In this document: positions 25,785 through 37,900 of the stretch, one piece after another
Layout: every line of letters starts with the position of its first letter
Numbering within the stretch: position 1 is the first letter of the stretch
Assembly (NCBI GenBank): GCA_039923855.1
Contig: JBDTBW010000052.1
Span: forward strand, 9,398-73,397
DNA from: 66-474 sp039923855
GTDB lineage: Bacteria > Pseudomonadota > Gammaproteobacteria > Xanthomonadales > Rhodanobacteraceae
DNA length: 64,000 nt
Reading direction: 5' to 3'
Notes under the pieces: model-generated
Databases searched by the model: none
What the model was told of the DNA's origin: nothing
What the model saw: the letters and a program-made list of their open reading frames with translations, nothing else
Program-made: the position numbers and the translations under genes

Positions 25785-28700
25785 CGCCGGGTATTGCGCG
25801 CGATTCCAGTTCCATCGCGAGATCCACCAGGCCCAGCACGCGCGCGACATCGGCGGGCGTGCGGTCGAACGCATCCACCGCTTCGCGGTTGGCGCCGCGC
25901 GTCAGCAGCACGCGCGCCGGTGCGAACAGCGCGTGCATCGCGCAGGCGTGCAATGCGGTGACACCGCGCGCATCGGCGTGATCCGCATCGGCGCCAGCCT
26001 CCAGCAACACCGGCAACAATGCGCCAAGATGCGTACCGTCGCCGTCGCTCCCCGGACGCGATTGCGCGCCAAGCAATAGCAGCAACGGCGTCGCGCCTTG
26101 CGCATCGACCGCGTCGATGCGCGTGTGGTCGTCTTTCGGCGATGCGCGCAACAACGCATCGAGCAATCGCCGACAGCGCAGGCTGTCGCGGCTGTCGAAA
26201 CAAAAACGCGCGGCGGCGTGCAACGCCGTATGGCCGTGCGTATCGGCCAGCGCGGGATCGGCGCCACGTTCCAGCAGGGCTTCCACGATTTCCGGAAAGC
26301 CCAGCGCTGCGGCGACCATCAGCGCGGTGGCGTCCCCGGGCAATCGCTGATCGATCTTGACGCCGCGTTCGAGCAATAACGCGACCGCATCCTCGCGGCG
26401 CGCGCTGACCGCGGCCGACAAGGCCGTCGCGCCGGATTCGGCGGCGAGGCCGGCGTCGGCGCCCGCATCCAGCAATCGCAGCGCGGTGTCGGCATGGCCC
26501 GCGCCGCAGGCGCGCAACAACGCGGTGGCGCCGCGCGAGTCGCGGGTATCGATCGGAAAACCCAGTTCCAGCAGTTTTGAAACGGCATCGGCATCGCCGG
26601 CGGTCGCGGCGATGGGGAGATCGCCGGCGCGCAGCGCTCGGCCCGGCAAAACCCACGGATGCCAGCGTAGCCAATGTTCGAGTTGCGCCTCGCCGCGCGC
26701 CAGCGACAGTCCCAACGCGGTTTCACCGTTGGCGGCCGGGCTTTCCGGATTGGCGCCGTCCGCGATCAGTGCGCGCACCAGCGGCAGCGCCTCGTTGCGT
26801 GGCGCGTTCAAAGCGATGTGCAGCGGCGTGACGCCACCGCGATCGCGCGCGTTGGGATCGGCGCCGCGCGCCAGCAACGCATGCATCACCTCCGCGAGCG
26901 CGGCGCAGGAAGCATGGTGCAAAGGCGTGCGGCCGGATGCATCGGCGCCGCATGCATCCGCGCCCCGCTGCAAGACGTCGAGCGCGAACGGCGAAGCGTG
27001 GGACGAATCGATCAGATGCGACAGCACGCGGGCGTAACGTCCCGCGCCGGCCGGCGTGGCGCCCGCGTCCAGCAATTGCCGCAGAGCGCCGATGGAATCC
27101 GGCAACTGTTCGGCCAGCGCGTCGAACAACCGCGCGCCGTCGTCGAGCTGAGCTTCGGCGGCAAGCCCGTGTTGCAGCAGCCAACGGCGTGCGGCGCCAT
27201 GTTCGCCACCCGCAAGATCGAGATACAGCGCCGCCAATTCCGACATCGGCCACGCCCTCGCGCGCGCCTCGAAGCCCGACACCACCGCCCAATGACCGAA
27301 ACGCAGCGCGTCCAGCAAATGCGCAGGTGTGTCGGCGCCCGGTTCCGGTTGCGCGGCGACGCGCAAGCTGGATGGCAAAGGCGTGGATGGGTCGAGCAGC
27401 GCGACCAGATCCCAACGGCCCGCGCCGGCCGCGTGCTCCAAGGCGCTGCGGCCATCGCCGCCCTTGGCTCTGGGGTCGGCGCCCAAGAGGAGCACTGCGC
27501 GCACGCATGGCGCGCTGGCGCGTGGCGACTGGCAGGCGAGCATCAACGCATCGCGGCCATGTGCGTCGCGCATGCGAGCATCCGGCGTTGCAGCGACCAG
27601 TTCGTTGACGGCGTCCGTCGCGCCGGCGCGCGCGGCTTCCATCAATGCGGTGGTGCCGTGACGGTCGGCAAGATTCACCGCCGCGCCCGCGTCGAGCAAT
27701 GCGCGCACGATGCTTGAGTGTCCTTCCAGCGCTGCGCTCATCAGCGCGCTGCGGCCGAGCGCATCGGTCGCATCCACGCGCGCTTTGTGCTTGAGCAGCA
27801 AGCGCACGCCCTCCGGATTGTCGTCGGCGATTCCAGCCGCCGCCAGCAGCGCCGGCACGCCTTGCGCGGGCTCGGTTTTCGCGCCGCGTTCGATCAGGAA
27901 TTTCAGCAGCGCCCAATTGGCCGCGCCCGCGGCGGTGTCGAGCGGCGTGTGCCGATTGCGGTTGAGCGCTTCCAGCGGTGCCTGTGCGTCGATCAGGATT
28001 GCCGCGACCGCGGCGTCGACGGCGAGCGATGCGTGGTGCAGCGGCGTGTTGCCCTCGGCGTCGGCCAGCCGGGGATCGGCGCCGTTGGCGAGCAGTGTCA
28101 TCACCGCCTCGCTGCGGCCGTGGTAACTGTTGCGGGTGGCAGCCAGCAAGGCGGTGACGCCGGCATGCGCGCGGTTGACCTCGGCGCCGCGCGCGATCAG
28201 CGCGCGCAACAGACGGGTGTCCGGCAGCAACGCGGCCAGAACCAACGCGCTGCGTTGATCGCGCGCGCCGGCCGGCGGCGCGGCGTTGGAGTCGGCGCCG
28301 CGTTCCAGCAAGGCGAGGGCGGATGCGACGTCGCCGCGGCAAGCGGCATCCAGCAATGCTTGCGCGAGCGCGGCGGGCGAAAGCGTTTCGACCGGCGCGG
28401 CGGCGGATTCCGTCGCAACGGTCGCAGCCGCCATCGCGGGCGCGGCGATTGCAGCGGATTTTTTCGCGGGCTTGCTGCCTTGTTGCGGCGTCGCCGGCGC
28501 AATGTCACCCGATGCGGTTTTGCGCTCGCCGCGGCGTTCGCACAGCAAGCTGCGCACCGTGCGATTTGCCGCCAGCAACGTGCACAGCGGAAGCACCGCC
28601 AGCGCATAAAGGATCAGGCTGGCGGTACGCAGTTCGTCCGGCAACACCGAGCCGATGCCGGCCAGCACCAGCGCGCCGAACGCCAGCGCCAGAAAGCAAA

Positions 28701-29226
28701 GTGCCGCTGGCAGGAAGTGCGTGAAAAAATGTTCCTGCTCGCCGGTAAGATGCCATGCGAAGGTGACGCTGCGCAGGAGCGCGGTGGAAATCCACGAGCG
28801 CTCCTCGCCTTCCGGAAACGCGTCGTCCCACAGATAGACCAGCCCGAACACCGGCCACAGTCGCCACAACAAGGCGAGCGCCAGCACCAACGCCGCGCAC
28901 AGTCCCAGCGTGGCGCCCAGCGAAGGCGCCTGCGAGAGCGCCATCAGCGGCCACGCGATCAACGCAAACACCAGCGCGGTGTAGAGGGTGAACAGGATCA
29001 GATGCGCAGCGCCCCGGCGCAGCATCGTCCGCAGGAAGGAAGGTTCCGGATCGAAACCGATCGCGTGACAAACCGCGGCCATGCACAGCACATTCGCAAT
29101 CAGCAGCGGCAGCAACGCCAGCGGCGATGCCATGAACGTCACCAACACAACCGCCGCCAGCGCGGGCAGAAAATACGGCAGCGATTGCAGCAACGGAGGA
29201 CGACGACGGGACTTGGCGTTCGGCAT
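25744..29226 (-). CDS. giant membrane-anchored ankyrin-repeat protein
   Basis: A 1160-residue protein. The first ~230 residues contain five or six hydrophobic segments (LLQSLPYFLPALAAVVLVTF; HLILFTLYTALVFALIAWPL; LILYALAVLPLCTLLAA). A basic, Ala-rich linker follows, then about 20 ankyrin repeats to the C-terminus (GNTPLHHASLAVDAAVAAIL; GRSALMSAALEGHSSIVRAL; GATALLRACGAGHADTALRL; GHTALHAAARF). Ankyrin repeats bind proteins; the membrane domain does not match a family I know. The ATG at 29226 is preferred to 29277. Related large proteins occur in xanthomonads with no assigned role. Whether the repeats face the cytoplasm is not shown. Confidence 0.85.
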   Translation of the reverse strand: MPNAKSRRRPPLLQSLPYFLPALAAVVLVTFMASPLALLPLLIANVLCMAAVCHAIGFDPEPSFLRTMLRRGAAHLILFTLYTALVFALIAWPLMALSQAPSLGATLGLCAALVLALALLWRLWPVFGLVYLWDDAFPEGEERSWISTALLRSVTFAWHLTGEQEHFFTHFLPAALCFLALAFGALVLAGIGSVLPDELRTASLILYALAVLPLCTLLAANRTVRSLLCERRGERKTASGDIAPATPQQGSKPAKKSAAIAAPAMAAATVATESAAAPVETLSPAALAQALLDAACRGDVASALALLERGADSNAAPPAGARDQRSALVLAALLPDTRLLRALIARGAEVNRAHAGVTALLAATRNSYHGRSEAVMTLLANGADPRLADAEGNTPLHHASLAVDAAVAAILIDAQAPLEALNRNRHTPLDTAAGAANWALLKFLIERGAKTEPAQGVPALLAAAGIADDNPEGVRLLLKHKARVDATDALGRSALMSAALEGHSSIVRALLDAGAAVNLADRHGTTALMEAARAGATDAVNELVAATPDARMRDAHGRDALMLACQSPRASAPCVRAVLLLGADPRAKGGDGRSALEHAAGAGRWDLVALLDPSTPLPSSLRVAAQPEPGADTPAHLLDALRFGHWAVVSGFEARARAWPMSELAALYLDLAGGEHGAARRWLLQHGLAAEAQLDDGARLFDALAEQLPDSIGALRQLLDAGATPAGAGRYARVLSHLIDSSHASPFALDVLQRGADACGADASGRTPLHHASCAALAEVMHALLARGADPNARDRGGVTPLHIALNAPRNEALPLVRALIADGANPESPAANGETALGLSLARGEAQLEHWLRWHPWVLPGRALRAGDLPIAATAGDADAVSKLLELGFPIDTRDSRGATALLRACGAGHADTALRLLDAGADAGLAAESGATALSAAVSARREDAVALLLERGVKIDQRLPGDATALMVAAALGFPEIVEALLERGADPALADTHGHTALHAAARFCFDSRDSLRCRRLLDALLRASPKDDHTRIDAVDAQGATPLLLLLGAQSRPGSDGDGTHLGALLPVLLEAGADADHADARGVTALHACAMHALFAPARVLLTRGANREAVDAFDRTPADVARVLGLVDLAMELESRAIPGVNRSLRQPVQPAK

Positions 29227-29552
29227 GATGCGCGATGGAAACGGCGGAAACGGCGCAGTATACGAAGCGTATCCCACGCGTGCGGTAATGCAATGTTAAT
29301 GGCGGAAGCATATTGCTTGCGTTCCCGACGCCGGCCGTCCCTGGCGCGCATCGATGATCGGCATCCATGCCGCACCCTCGCATGCAGCGCGATCTGCCAT
29401 TCCAGGCGGATCGCAAACGCTGTACGTTCGACTTGCATCCGTGCCGCGATGCGTTCACAGTGACGCCCCGAATGGTTCAAACAAGCGTATGAAATCGCGG
29501 ATCGCGCGGTTGGCCCGCACGTTCCGCCCAACCCCGACCGGAGACACGATTC
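29227..29552. other. 326-bp divergent intergenic region (ankyrin gene / fadL)
   Basis: No gene was recognised. It must hold promoters for both divergent genes. A TTCAAAC-N4-GTATGAA near-palindrome lies 60 bp before fadL (separate entry). Otherwise only short palindromes such as the 15-base GTATACGAAGCGTAT are seen. Confidence 0.6.
29476..29493. promoter_or_regulatory. candidate PsrA/FadR-like operator upstream of fadL
   Basis: TTCAAAC (29476-29482), four bases, then GTATGAA (29487-29493): a palindrome with one mismatch, resembling the G/CAAAC-N2-4-GTTTG/C sites of PsrA-type TetR repressors that control fatty acid degradation. The placement 60 bp before the fadL ATG makes sense biologically. 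The regulator is not in this window. Confidence 0.35.
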
Positions 29553-30911
29553 ATGAGCACGACGACAAACCCCCGCCTGCGGCTGCGTGGTATGGCCTTG
29601 GCAGCGCTGAGCCTCGCGGTTGCCGGTGCGTTGGTCAGCACCGATGCCGCCGCGTCAGGATTCCAGGTCAAGGAAAACAGCGCCAAGGCGCTGGGCCGCG
29701 CGTTCGCGGGCCTCGACACCGCCGGCAATGATGTCTCGGTGGTGGTCAACAATCCGGCCGCGATGTCGGATTTGACCGGCGTGGTGGTGCAGGCCGATGT
29801 CACCGCGATCGACGTGCACACGCAGTTCCACGGCAGCGGCACCGACGCTTTCGGGCTTCCGCTTTCCGGCGGCGATGGCGGCAACGGCGGCGATGTCACG
29901 CCGGTGCCCGCGCTGTATTTCTCGGCGCCCATCAACGATGCGTGGCGATTCGGCTTGGCGGTCGGTGCACCGTTCGGCCTCAAGACCGAATATGACCGCA
30001 ATTGGGTCGGCCGCTATCAGGCGATCAAGTCGCAGGTGACATCGGTGGATATCACAGGTTCGGTGTCGTGGGCGATCAATCCGCAATTCGCGCTGGGCGC
30101 GTCGGTGATTGCGCAACGCACCAGCGTGGACTTGAGCAACGCGGTCGACTTCGGCGCGATTATCGCGGGCGGACAGATCGCGGCCGGACAGCCGCCAACC
30201 ATCCTGCCGCAGAGCGCGGACGGTTTCGCGCGGATCACGGGCCACGACTGGAGTTACGGCGGCCAGATCGGCGCGGAGTGGAAGCCCACGCGCTTCGATC
30301 GCATCGGCCTCGACTACCGCAGCAAGATCACCCATACCATCAACGGCAATGCGACCTTCCAGTTGCCGTCGATCGCGCAGGCCGTGTTTGGAGGCACCTC
30401 GCTGTTCCAGAACACCTCCGCCACCGGCCAAGTCGCCACGCCCGCCACGGCGTCGTTGAGTTATTGGCATCAAGGCAGCGGCCCGGTGAGCTTCGGCGCG
30501 GAACTGGGTTGGACCGGCTGGCGCGAGTTCAAGCAATTGCGGGTTGATTTCGGCAATCCCGTGCAGCCACCGAGCATCGAGGCGGAAAACTGGCGCAACA
30601 CCTACTTCGGTTCGCTCGGCATGGACTACAAACTCAACGAGCAATGGACGTTGCGCGGCGGCGTCGCCTACGACCAGACCCCGACCCGCGACCAAACGCG
30701 CAGCCCGCGCATCCCGGATGGCGCGCGCCGCTGGCTCGCGGTCGGCGTCGGCTTCACGCCCGTGCAGAACGTGGAATTAAACCTGGGCTACGCGCATCTC
30801 TTTGTCGACAACGGCGATGTCAACAATACTTCCGCGACCGGCGACCATCTGGTCGGCAGTTTCGACAACAGCGCCAACCTGCTCAGCGTGTCGGGCGAGT
30901 ATCGGTTCTGA
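29553..30911 (+). CDS. FadL/OmpP1-family outer membrane long-chain fatty acid transporter
   Basis: A 452-residue outer-membrane barrel with a signal peptide (residues 1-36, ALSLAVAGALVSTDAAA). The mature start SGFQVKENSAKALGRAFAG is the FadL N-terminal hatch signature, and NNPAAMSDLTG follows. The chain ends in SVSGEYRF, with the terminal aromatic residue needed for barrel assembly. FadL passes long-chain fatty acids and other hydrophobic compounds across the outer membrane. GGAG lies upstream of the ATG. It is monocistronic, with repeat copy A2 downstream. Confidence 0.93.
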   Translation: MSTTTNPRLRLRGMALAALSLAVAGALVSTDAAASGFQVKENSAKALGRAFAGLDTAGNDVSVVVNNPAAMSDLTGVVVQADVTAIDVHTQFHGSGTDAFGLPLSGGDGGNGGDVTPVPALYFSAPINDAWRFGLAVGAPFGLKTEYDRNWVGRYQAIKSQVTSVDITGSVSWAINPQFALGASVIAQRTSVDLSNAVDFGAIIAGGQIAAGQPPTILPQSADGFARITGHDWSYGGQIGAEWKPTRFDRIGLDYRSKITHTINGNATFQLPSIAQAVFGGTSLFQNTSATGQVATPATASLSYWHQGSGPVSFGAELGWTGWREFKQLRVDFGNPVQPPSIEAENWRNTYFGSLGMDYKLNEQWTLRGGVAYDQTPTRDQTRSPRIPDGARRWLAVGVGFTPVQNVELNLGYAHLFVDNGDVNNTSATGDHLVGSFDNSANLLSVSGEYRF

Positions 30912-30985
30912 CGATGCTTTGCCTCCCCCGCTTGCGAGGGGTGTGCCCGCAGGGCAACACTTGCGAAATTATCGCAAGATTCCTT

Positions 30986-31240
30986 GGTTCCGCTCGCTGC
31001 CGCGAGCGGGTTACTTTCCTTTCGGGGAAAGTAACCAAAGCCATTGCGCGCGGACATGACGGTCGAGACAACATCCTGTTGTCTCGACTTTCCTGCGCTT
31101 CTCGCGCCAAGCGGGCCGGCGCGAACTCGCACACCCCTGTGCTCGAAAATGCACGCCTTGCTCCCGCTTGGGGCTGGGATGCTCGGCGTCATGCACGGCG
31201 CTGGTGCTCGCTCAATACGGCCATCCTTGGCCTGCATCGG
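30986..31240 (+). repeat. dispersed repeat family A, copy 2
   Basis: Closely matches copies at 7083 and 55165 in the same orientation. Two perfect hairpins stand out: GTTACTTTCC...GGAAAGTAAC (31010-31035, 10-bp stem, six-base loop) and GTCGAGACAACA...TGTTGTCTCGAC (31062-31088, 12-bp stem, three-base loop). It also shares the ATCGCAAGATT lead (from about 30971) with copy 3. It fills the 349-bp gap between convergent fadL and kinase genes; nothing else was found there. Confidence 0.85.
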
Positions 31241-31260
31241 CGTGATTAACAGACGTTTGT

Positions 31261-32385
31261 TTACGCACTCGCTGCGGCCGGAAGTTCCAGACAGAAACAG
31301 GCGCCGCCGCCGGCGCGGTCTTCGTACCACAGCTTGCCGCCCATCTGCTCGGCCAGTTGCTTGGCGATCGCCAGGCCCAGCCCCGTGGAGGATTCCTCGC
31401 CGGTCGGGCGCGCCGACAGGCGCACGTATTTCTGGAACAGTTTTTCGCGGTCGGCTTCCGAAACACCGGGGCCGCGGTCGAGCACGCTCAAGCGCGCGAA
31501 ACCCGACGCATCGGTATGCACGTCGATCTCGACGGCGCTGCCGGGCGGCGAGAACTTGACCGCGTTGGAAACCAGGTTCTCGACCACCTTGCCGACGCCT
31601 TCGGGGTCGGCCAGCGCGGTCGCCACGCGCACCTGTTCGAGCGACAGTTCGATGCGTTTGCCCTGCGCCGCCATCAGGAGACTCTGCGCGGTCAGACGCG
31701 CGACATGATCGAGCCGCAGCGGTGCGGGATTCAGCCGCGTTGCCAGCTCGCTGTCTGCGCGACGATCCAGAAAACGCGCGATCAGCTCGATCATCCGGTT
31801 GGCATCGTCGCGGATGCTGCGCAGGATCTGCGTGCGCCGCTCCGCAGCCGGCGCGTCTTCCGCATCCGTGAGCATGTCCACGCCGAAACGGATCGAGGTC
31901 AGTGGATTCTTGAGATCGTGCGCGAGAATGCTGGTCACCTCTTCGCGCTCACGCGAGGCGCGCATCACCGCGTCGCGCGCCAGTTTCAATTCCAGATGGG
32001 TGCGTACGCGCAACAGCAATTCGGTGGCGTCAACGGGCTTAGTCAGGTAATCGACCGCGCCGGCCTCGAACGCGCGCACCAGGAATTCGCGCTCGCCGGC
32101 GGCGGTCAGAAAGATCACCGGCACTTGCGAACACAGCGCGTCGCGGCGGATACGCTTGCACACCTCGAAGCCATCCATGCCAGGCATCATCATGTCCAGC
32201 AGCACCAGATCCGGACATTGCGCGCGCATCCGCGCGAAAGCCTGTTCGCCGGACAGCGCCGGCATCACCTCGTAACCGGCTTCCGAAAGAATCGCGCCGA
32301 CCAACTGGATATTGCGCGGCTGGTCGTCGACCACCAGCACGATCGCGCCCTGGGTTGCGTAATCACTCCCGTGTTTTCCGGACAT
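31261..32385 (-). CDS. response regulator-histidine kinase hybrid (REC-HisKA-HATPase)
   Basis: A 374-residue soluble signalling protein. Residues 15-130 are a receiver domain (VLVVDDQPRNIQLV; DLVLLDMMMPGMDG with phospho-acceptor D64; K116 in YLTKPVD). A HisKA domain follows with H156 in LAHDLKNPLTSI, then an HATPase domain (NLVSNAVKFSPPGS; DRGPGVSEADREKLF; GLGLAIAKQLAEQMGG). No membrane segment is present. It lies four bases after the upstream membrane kinase, so the second kinase probably signals to this receiver. The output is unknown: no DNA-binding regulator is encoded nearby. Confidence 0.93.
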   Translation of the reverse strand: MSGKHGSDYATQGAIVLVVDDQPRNIQLVGAILSEAGYEVMPALSGEQAFARMRAQCPDLVLLDMMMPGMDGFEVCKRIRRDALCSQVPVIFLTAAGEREFLVRAFEAGAVDYLTKPVDATELLLRVRTHLELKLARDAVMRASREREEVTSILAHDLKNPLTSIRFGVDMLTDAEDAPAAERRTQILRSIRDDANRMIELIARFLDRRADSELATRLNPAPLRLDHVARLTAQSLLMAAQGKRIELSLEQVRVATALADPEGVGKVVENLVSNAVKFSPPGSAVEIDVHTDASGFARLSVLDRGPGVSEADREKLFQKYVRLSARPTGEESSTGLGLAIAKQLAEQMGGKLWYEDRAGGGACFCLELPAAASA

Positions 32386-32389
32386 ATTC

Positions 32390-34633
<2,244 letters not shown>

Positions 34634-34641
34634 AGCGAAAC

Positions 34642-34659
34642 GCCGGCCAGGTGGCCGGC
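34642..34659. repeat. family C-like 18-bp hairpin in the kinase-putA gap
   Basis: GCCGGCCAGGTGGCCGGC is a perfect palindrome with GG centre and GC ends. A weaker GCGGACTTCATTGTCCGTC follows near 34696. The 289-bp gap (34634-34922) contains no gene I can support. Confidence 0.6.
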
Positions 34660-34922
34660 GTCCCGTGTTGCAGCTCCCTCCGTGGAGAGCGGCGGGCGGA
34701 CTTCATTGTCCGTCGTCGCCAGCGGCATGCCAAAGCGAGGCGCCTTCGCGGCCGCGATGCTTCCTTGCGGCATGGAGTCAGGCAAATTCGATGCCAAGTG
34801 CAATACTCTCCGTGACATTTGTAAATCAATCGGTTGGCGTGGTCGTTGCAGGCCGTCGCCGGGCATTCTGCCTGCACGGATAATCGGATCGTGCGATTTG
34901 CTGCGATCGCGCGCGGGCAAGC

Positions 34923-37900
34923 TCACTCATCCAAGGTCAATAAACTCGCATTGCCACCGGCTGCCGTGGTGTTGATCGTCAGCGTGCGTTCGGTGGCGAA
35001 GCGCAAAAGATAATGCGGGCCGCCGGCCTTGGGGCCGGTGCCGGAAAGATTCTCGCCGCCGAACGGCTGCACCCCGACCACCGCGCCGATCTGGTTGCGG
35101 TTGACGTAGGTATTACCCACCTTGGCGCGTCGCGCGATGTGCTCGATGGTTTCGTCGATCCGGCTGTGCACGCCGAGCGTCAGTCCGAAACCCGTGGCGT
35201 TGATCGCGTCGATCACCTGATCGAGATCGCTGGCTTTCCAGCGCACCACATGCAGCGCCGGGCCGAACACCTCGCCGGTCAACAACGATAGCGACGGAAT
35301 CTCGTAAGCGCGCGGCGCAAAGTACGTGCCGTGCGCGCATTCGGGGCCGAGCCCGGCCTGATTGATCAATCGCGCTTCACGCTGCATTCTTGCTGCGTGT
35401 TCGTCGAGTAACTTGCACGACGGCGCATCGATCACCGGTCCCACATCGGTCGACAGCAATGCCGGATCGCCCACCTTCAATTGATCCATCGCGCCGGCCA
35501 GCATTGCGATTACCTTGTCGGCGATGTCGTCCTGCACGAACAGCACGCGCGTGGCCGAGCAGCGCTGGCCGGCGGAATCGAACGCGGACGTGACGACATC
35601 CTTGACCAGTTGTTCGGGCAATGCGGATGAATCGGCGATCAGTGCATTCTGACCGCCGGTTTCGGCGATCAACGCGGCGATCGGCGCGTTGCGCGCCGCC
35701 AGGGTGCGATTGATCGTCCACGCGGTTTCGGTGGAGCCGGTGAAGCACACGCCGGCGACTTCGGGTTTGGTCAACAGCGTGTTGCCGAGCACCGAACCCT
35801 TGCACGGCACGAATTGCAGCGCGGCTTCCGGCACGCCGGCCTGGTGCAGGAATTTCACCGCGGCGTGGCCGATCAGCGTGGTCTGGTCGGCCGGTTTGGC
35901 GATTACCGCGTTGCCCGCGGCGAGTCCCGCGGCGACTTGTCCGGTGAAAATCGCCAGCGGAAAGTTCCACGGGCTGATGCATACGAACACACCGCGGCCG
36001 CGCAGGAATAACTGATTGCTTTCGCCGGTGGGGCCGGGAAGGCTTTCCGGCTGACCGAACAACTTGCGCGCTTGTCCCGCGTAATAGCGGCACATGTCCG
36101 CTGCTTCGCGCACTTCCGAGATCGCGGCGGGAATGGTTTTGCCCGCTTCGCGCACGCACAGTGCGATCAATTCGCCGCGATTTTTTTCGAGCAAATCCGC
36201 GGCGTGTTCCAGGACCGCGGCGCGTTGCCGTGCAGGCACATTGTCCCAGGCGGTTTGCGCGGCAATCGCGTTGGCGAGCGCTTTTTCGATCGTCGCGGCA
36301 TCGGCGTTGCGGCTTGTCCCGATCACGACGCGGCGGTCGGCGGGATTGGTGACTTCACGCTCCGCTTCACCGGTGGTCGCGCCCGGCACCAGCGGTTGCG
36401 CTGTCCACGGTGCATGCGGCGCATTGACCGCGGCCGCAAGTGTTTTCAATTCATCATCGTTGGCAAGATTGACGCCCATGGAATTCTTCCGCAGTGAGCC
36501 GTAAAGATCGACGGGTAAGGGGATGCGCGGGTGCTCGTAGCGCCCGTCGTGCGCAGCGCCGAACGCACGCACCTGTTCGCACGGGTCGGCGACGAGTTCG
36601 CGCACCGGAACGCTCTCATCCACCACGCGATTGACGAATGAGGTGTTGGCGCCGTTCTCCAGCAATCGCCTCACCAGATAGGGCAGCAGATCTTCGTGGC
36701 TGCCGACCGGCGCATACACGCGGCATGGCACATTCCAATGCTCGCCGCCGATCACCTGCGAATACAAATCCGCGCCCATGCCGTGCAGGCGCTGGAATTC
36801 GAATGGACGCCCGTTCGCGTAATGATGGATCGCGGCGATCGTGTGCGCGTTGTGCGTAGCGAACGCGGGATAGATCGCGTCGCTGCCGGCCGCGAACAGC
36901 TTTTTTGCGCAGGCCAGATACGACACATCGGTGTTGGGCTTGCGCGTGAACACCGGATAGCCGGCAAGCCCCGATTCCTGCGCGCGCTTGATTTCCGAAT
37001 CCCAATACGCGCCCTTGACCAGCCGCACGCACCAGCGGCGTTTGGCTTCGCGCGCGGTTTGCGTCAACCAGTCGATCACGAACGGTGCACGTTTCTGGTA
37101 CGCCTGCACCGCGAGGCCGAATCCGTTCCAGCCTTCCAGCGAGCGAGCGGCGAACACCGCGCCGATCACGTCCAGCGACAATTCAAGACGATCGGCTTCC
37201 TCGGCGTCGACCGTCATGCCGATGCCGTTTTGTTTCGCAAGTTGCGCCAGTTCCAGCAGCTCTGCTGCAAGTTCCACGTGCACACGCTCGCGCTGGCCGA
37301 CTTCATAACGCGGATGCAGCGCCGACAGCTTGACCGAGATCGATGGCGCCTCCAGCACGTCGCGCCACGGCCCGCGCGCGCCCAGCGCTTTGATCGCATC
37401 GCGGTAGGCGCGGCGGTAACGCGCGGCGTCGGGCGCTGTCAGCGCGGCCTCGCCGAGCATGTCGTAGGAATAACGGTAGTCGGCGTTGTCACCTTTGGAC
37501 GAACGATCCAGCGCTTCGCCGATGTTGCGTCCCATCACGAATTGGTGCCCCATGATGCGCATCGCCTGCCGCACCGCCAGGCGGATCATGGGCTCGCCGG
37601 CGCGCGCGGCAAGGCGCTTGAACGCCGCGGATGCGTCGCCGCGCGTGGCATCGGCGAGATTGACCAGGTGTCCGGTCAGCAGCAAACCCCAGGTCGAGGC
37701 ATTGACGAACAGCGAATCACTGGCGCCCAGATGCTTGCGCCAATCCGCCTCGCCCAGCTTGTCGCGGATCAATTTGTCCGTGGTCAGGCGATCGGGGATG
37801 CGCAGCAGCGCTTCGGCCATGCACATCAGCAGCACGCCTTCCTCGCTGGAAAGATCGTACTGGCGCATGAAGGATTCGACCGCGCTTTGGCCCGCGACAT

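Noticed and set aside
27718..29463. Long plus-strand frame of 581 codons rich in Arg, Gln and His
   Set aside because: It is the antisense shadow of the ankyrin gene, produced by GC-rich codon bias, with low-complexity composition and no domain.
30923..31330. Short proteins encoded by repeat A (for example frames over 30788-31330)
   Set aside because: The frames follow the repeat's hairpins, differ between the copies in length and reading frame, and lack ribosome sites.
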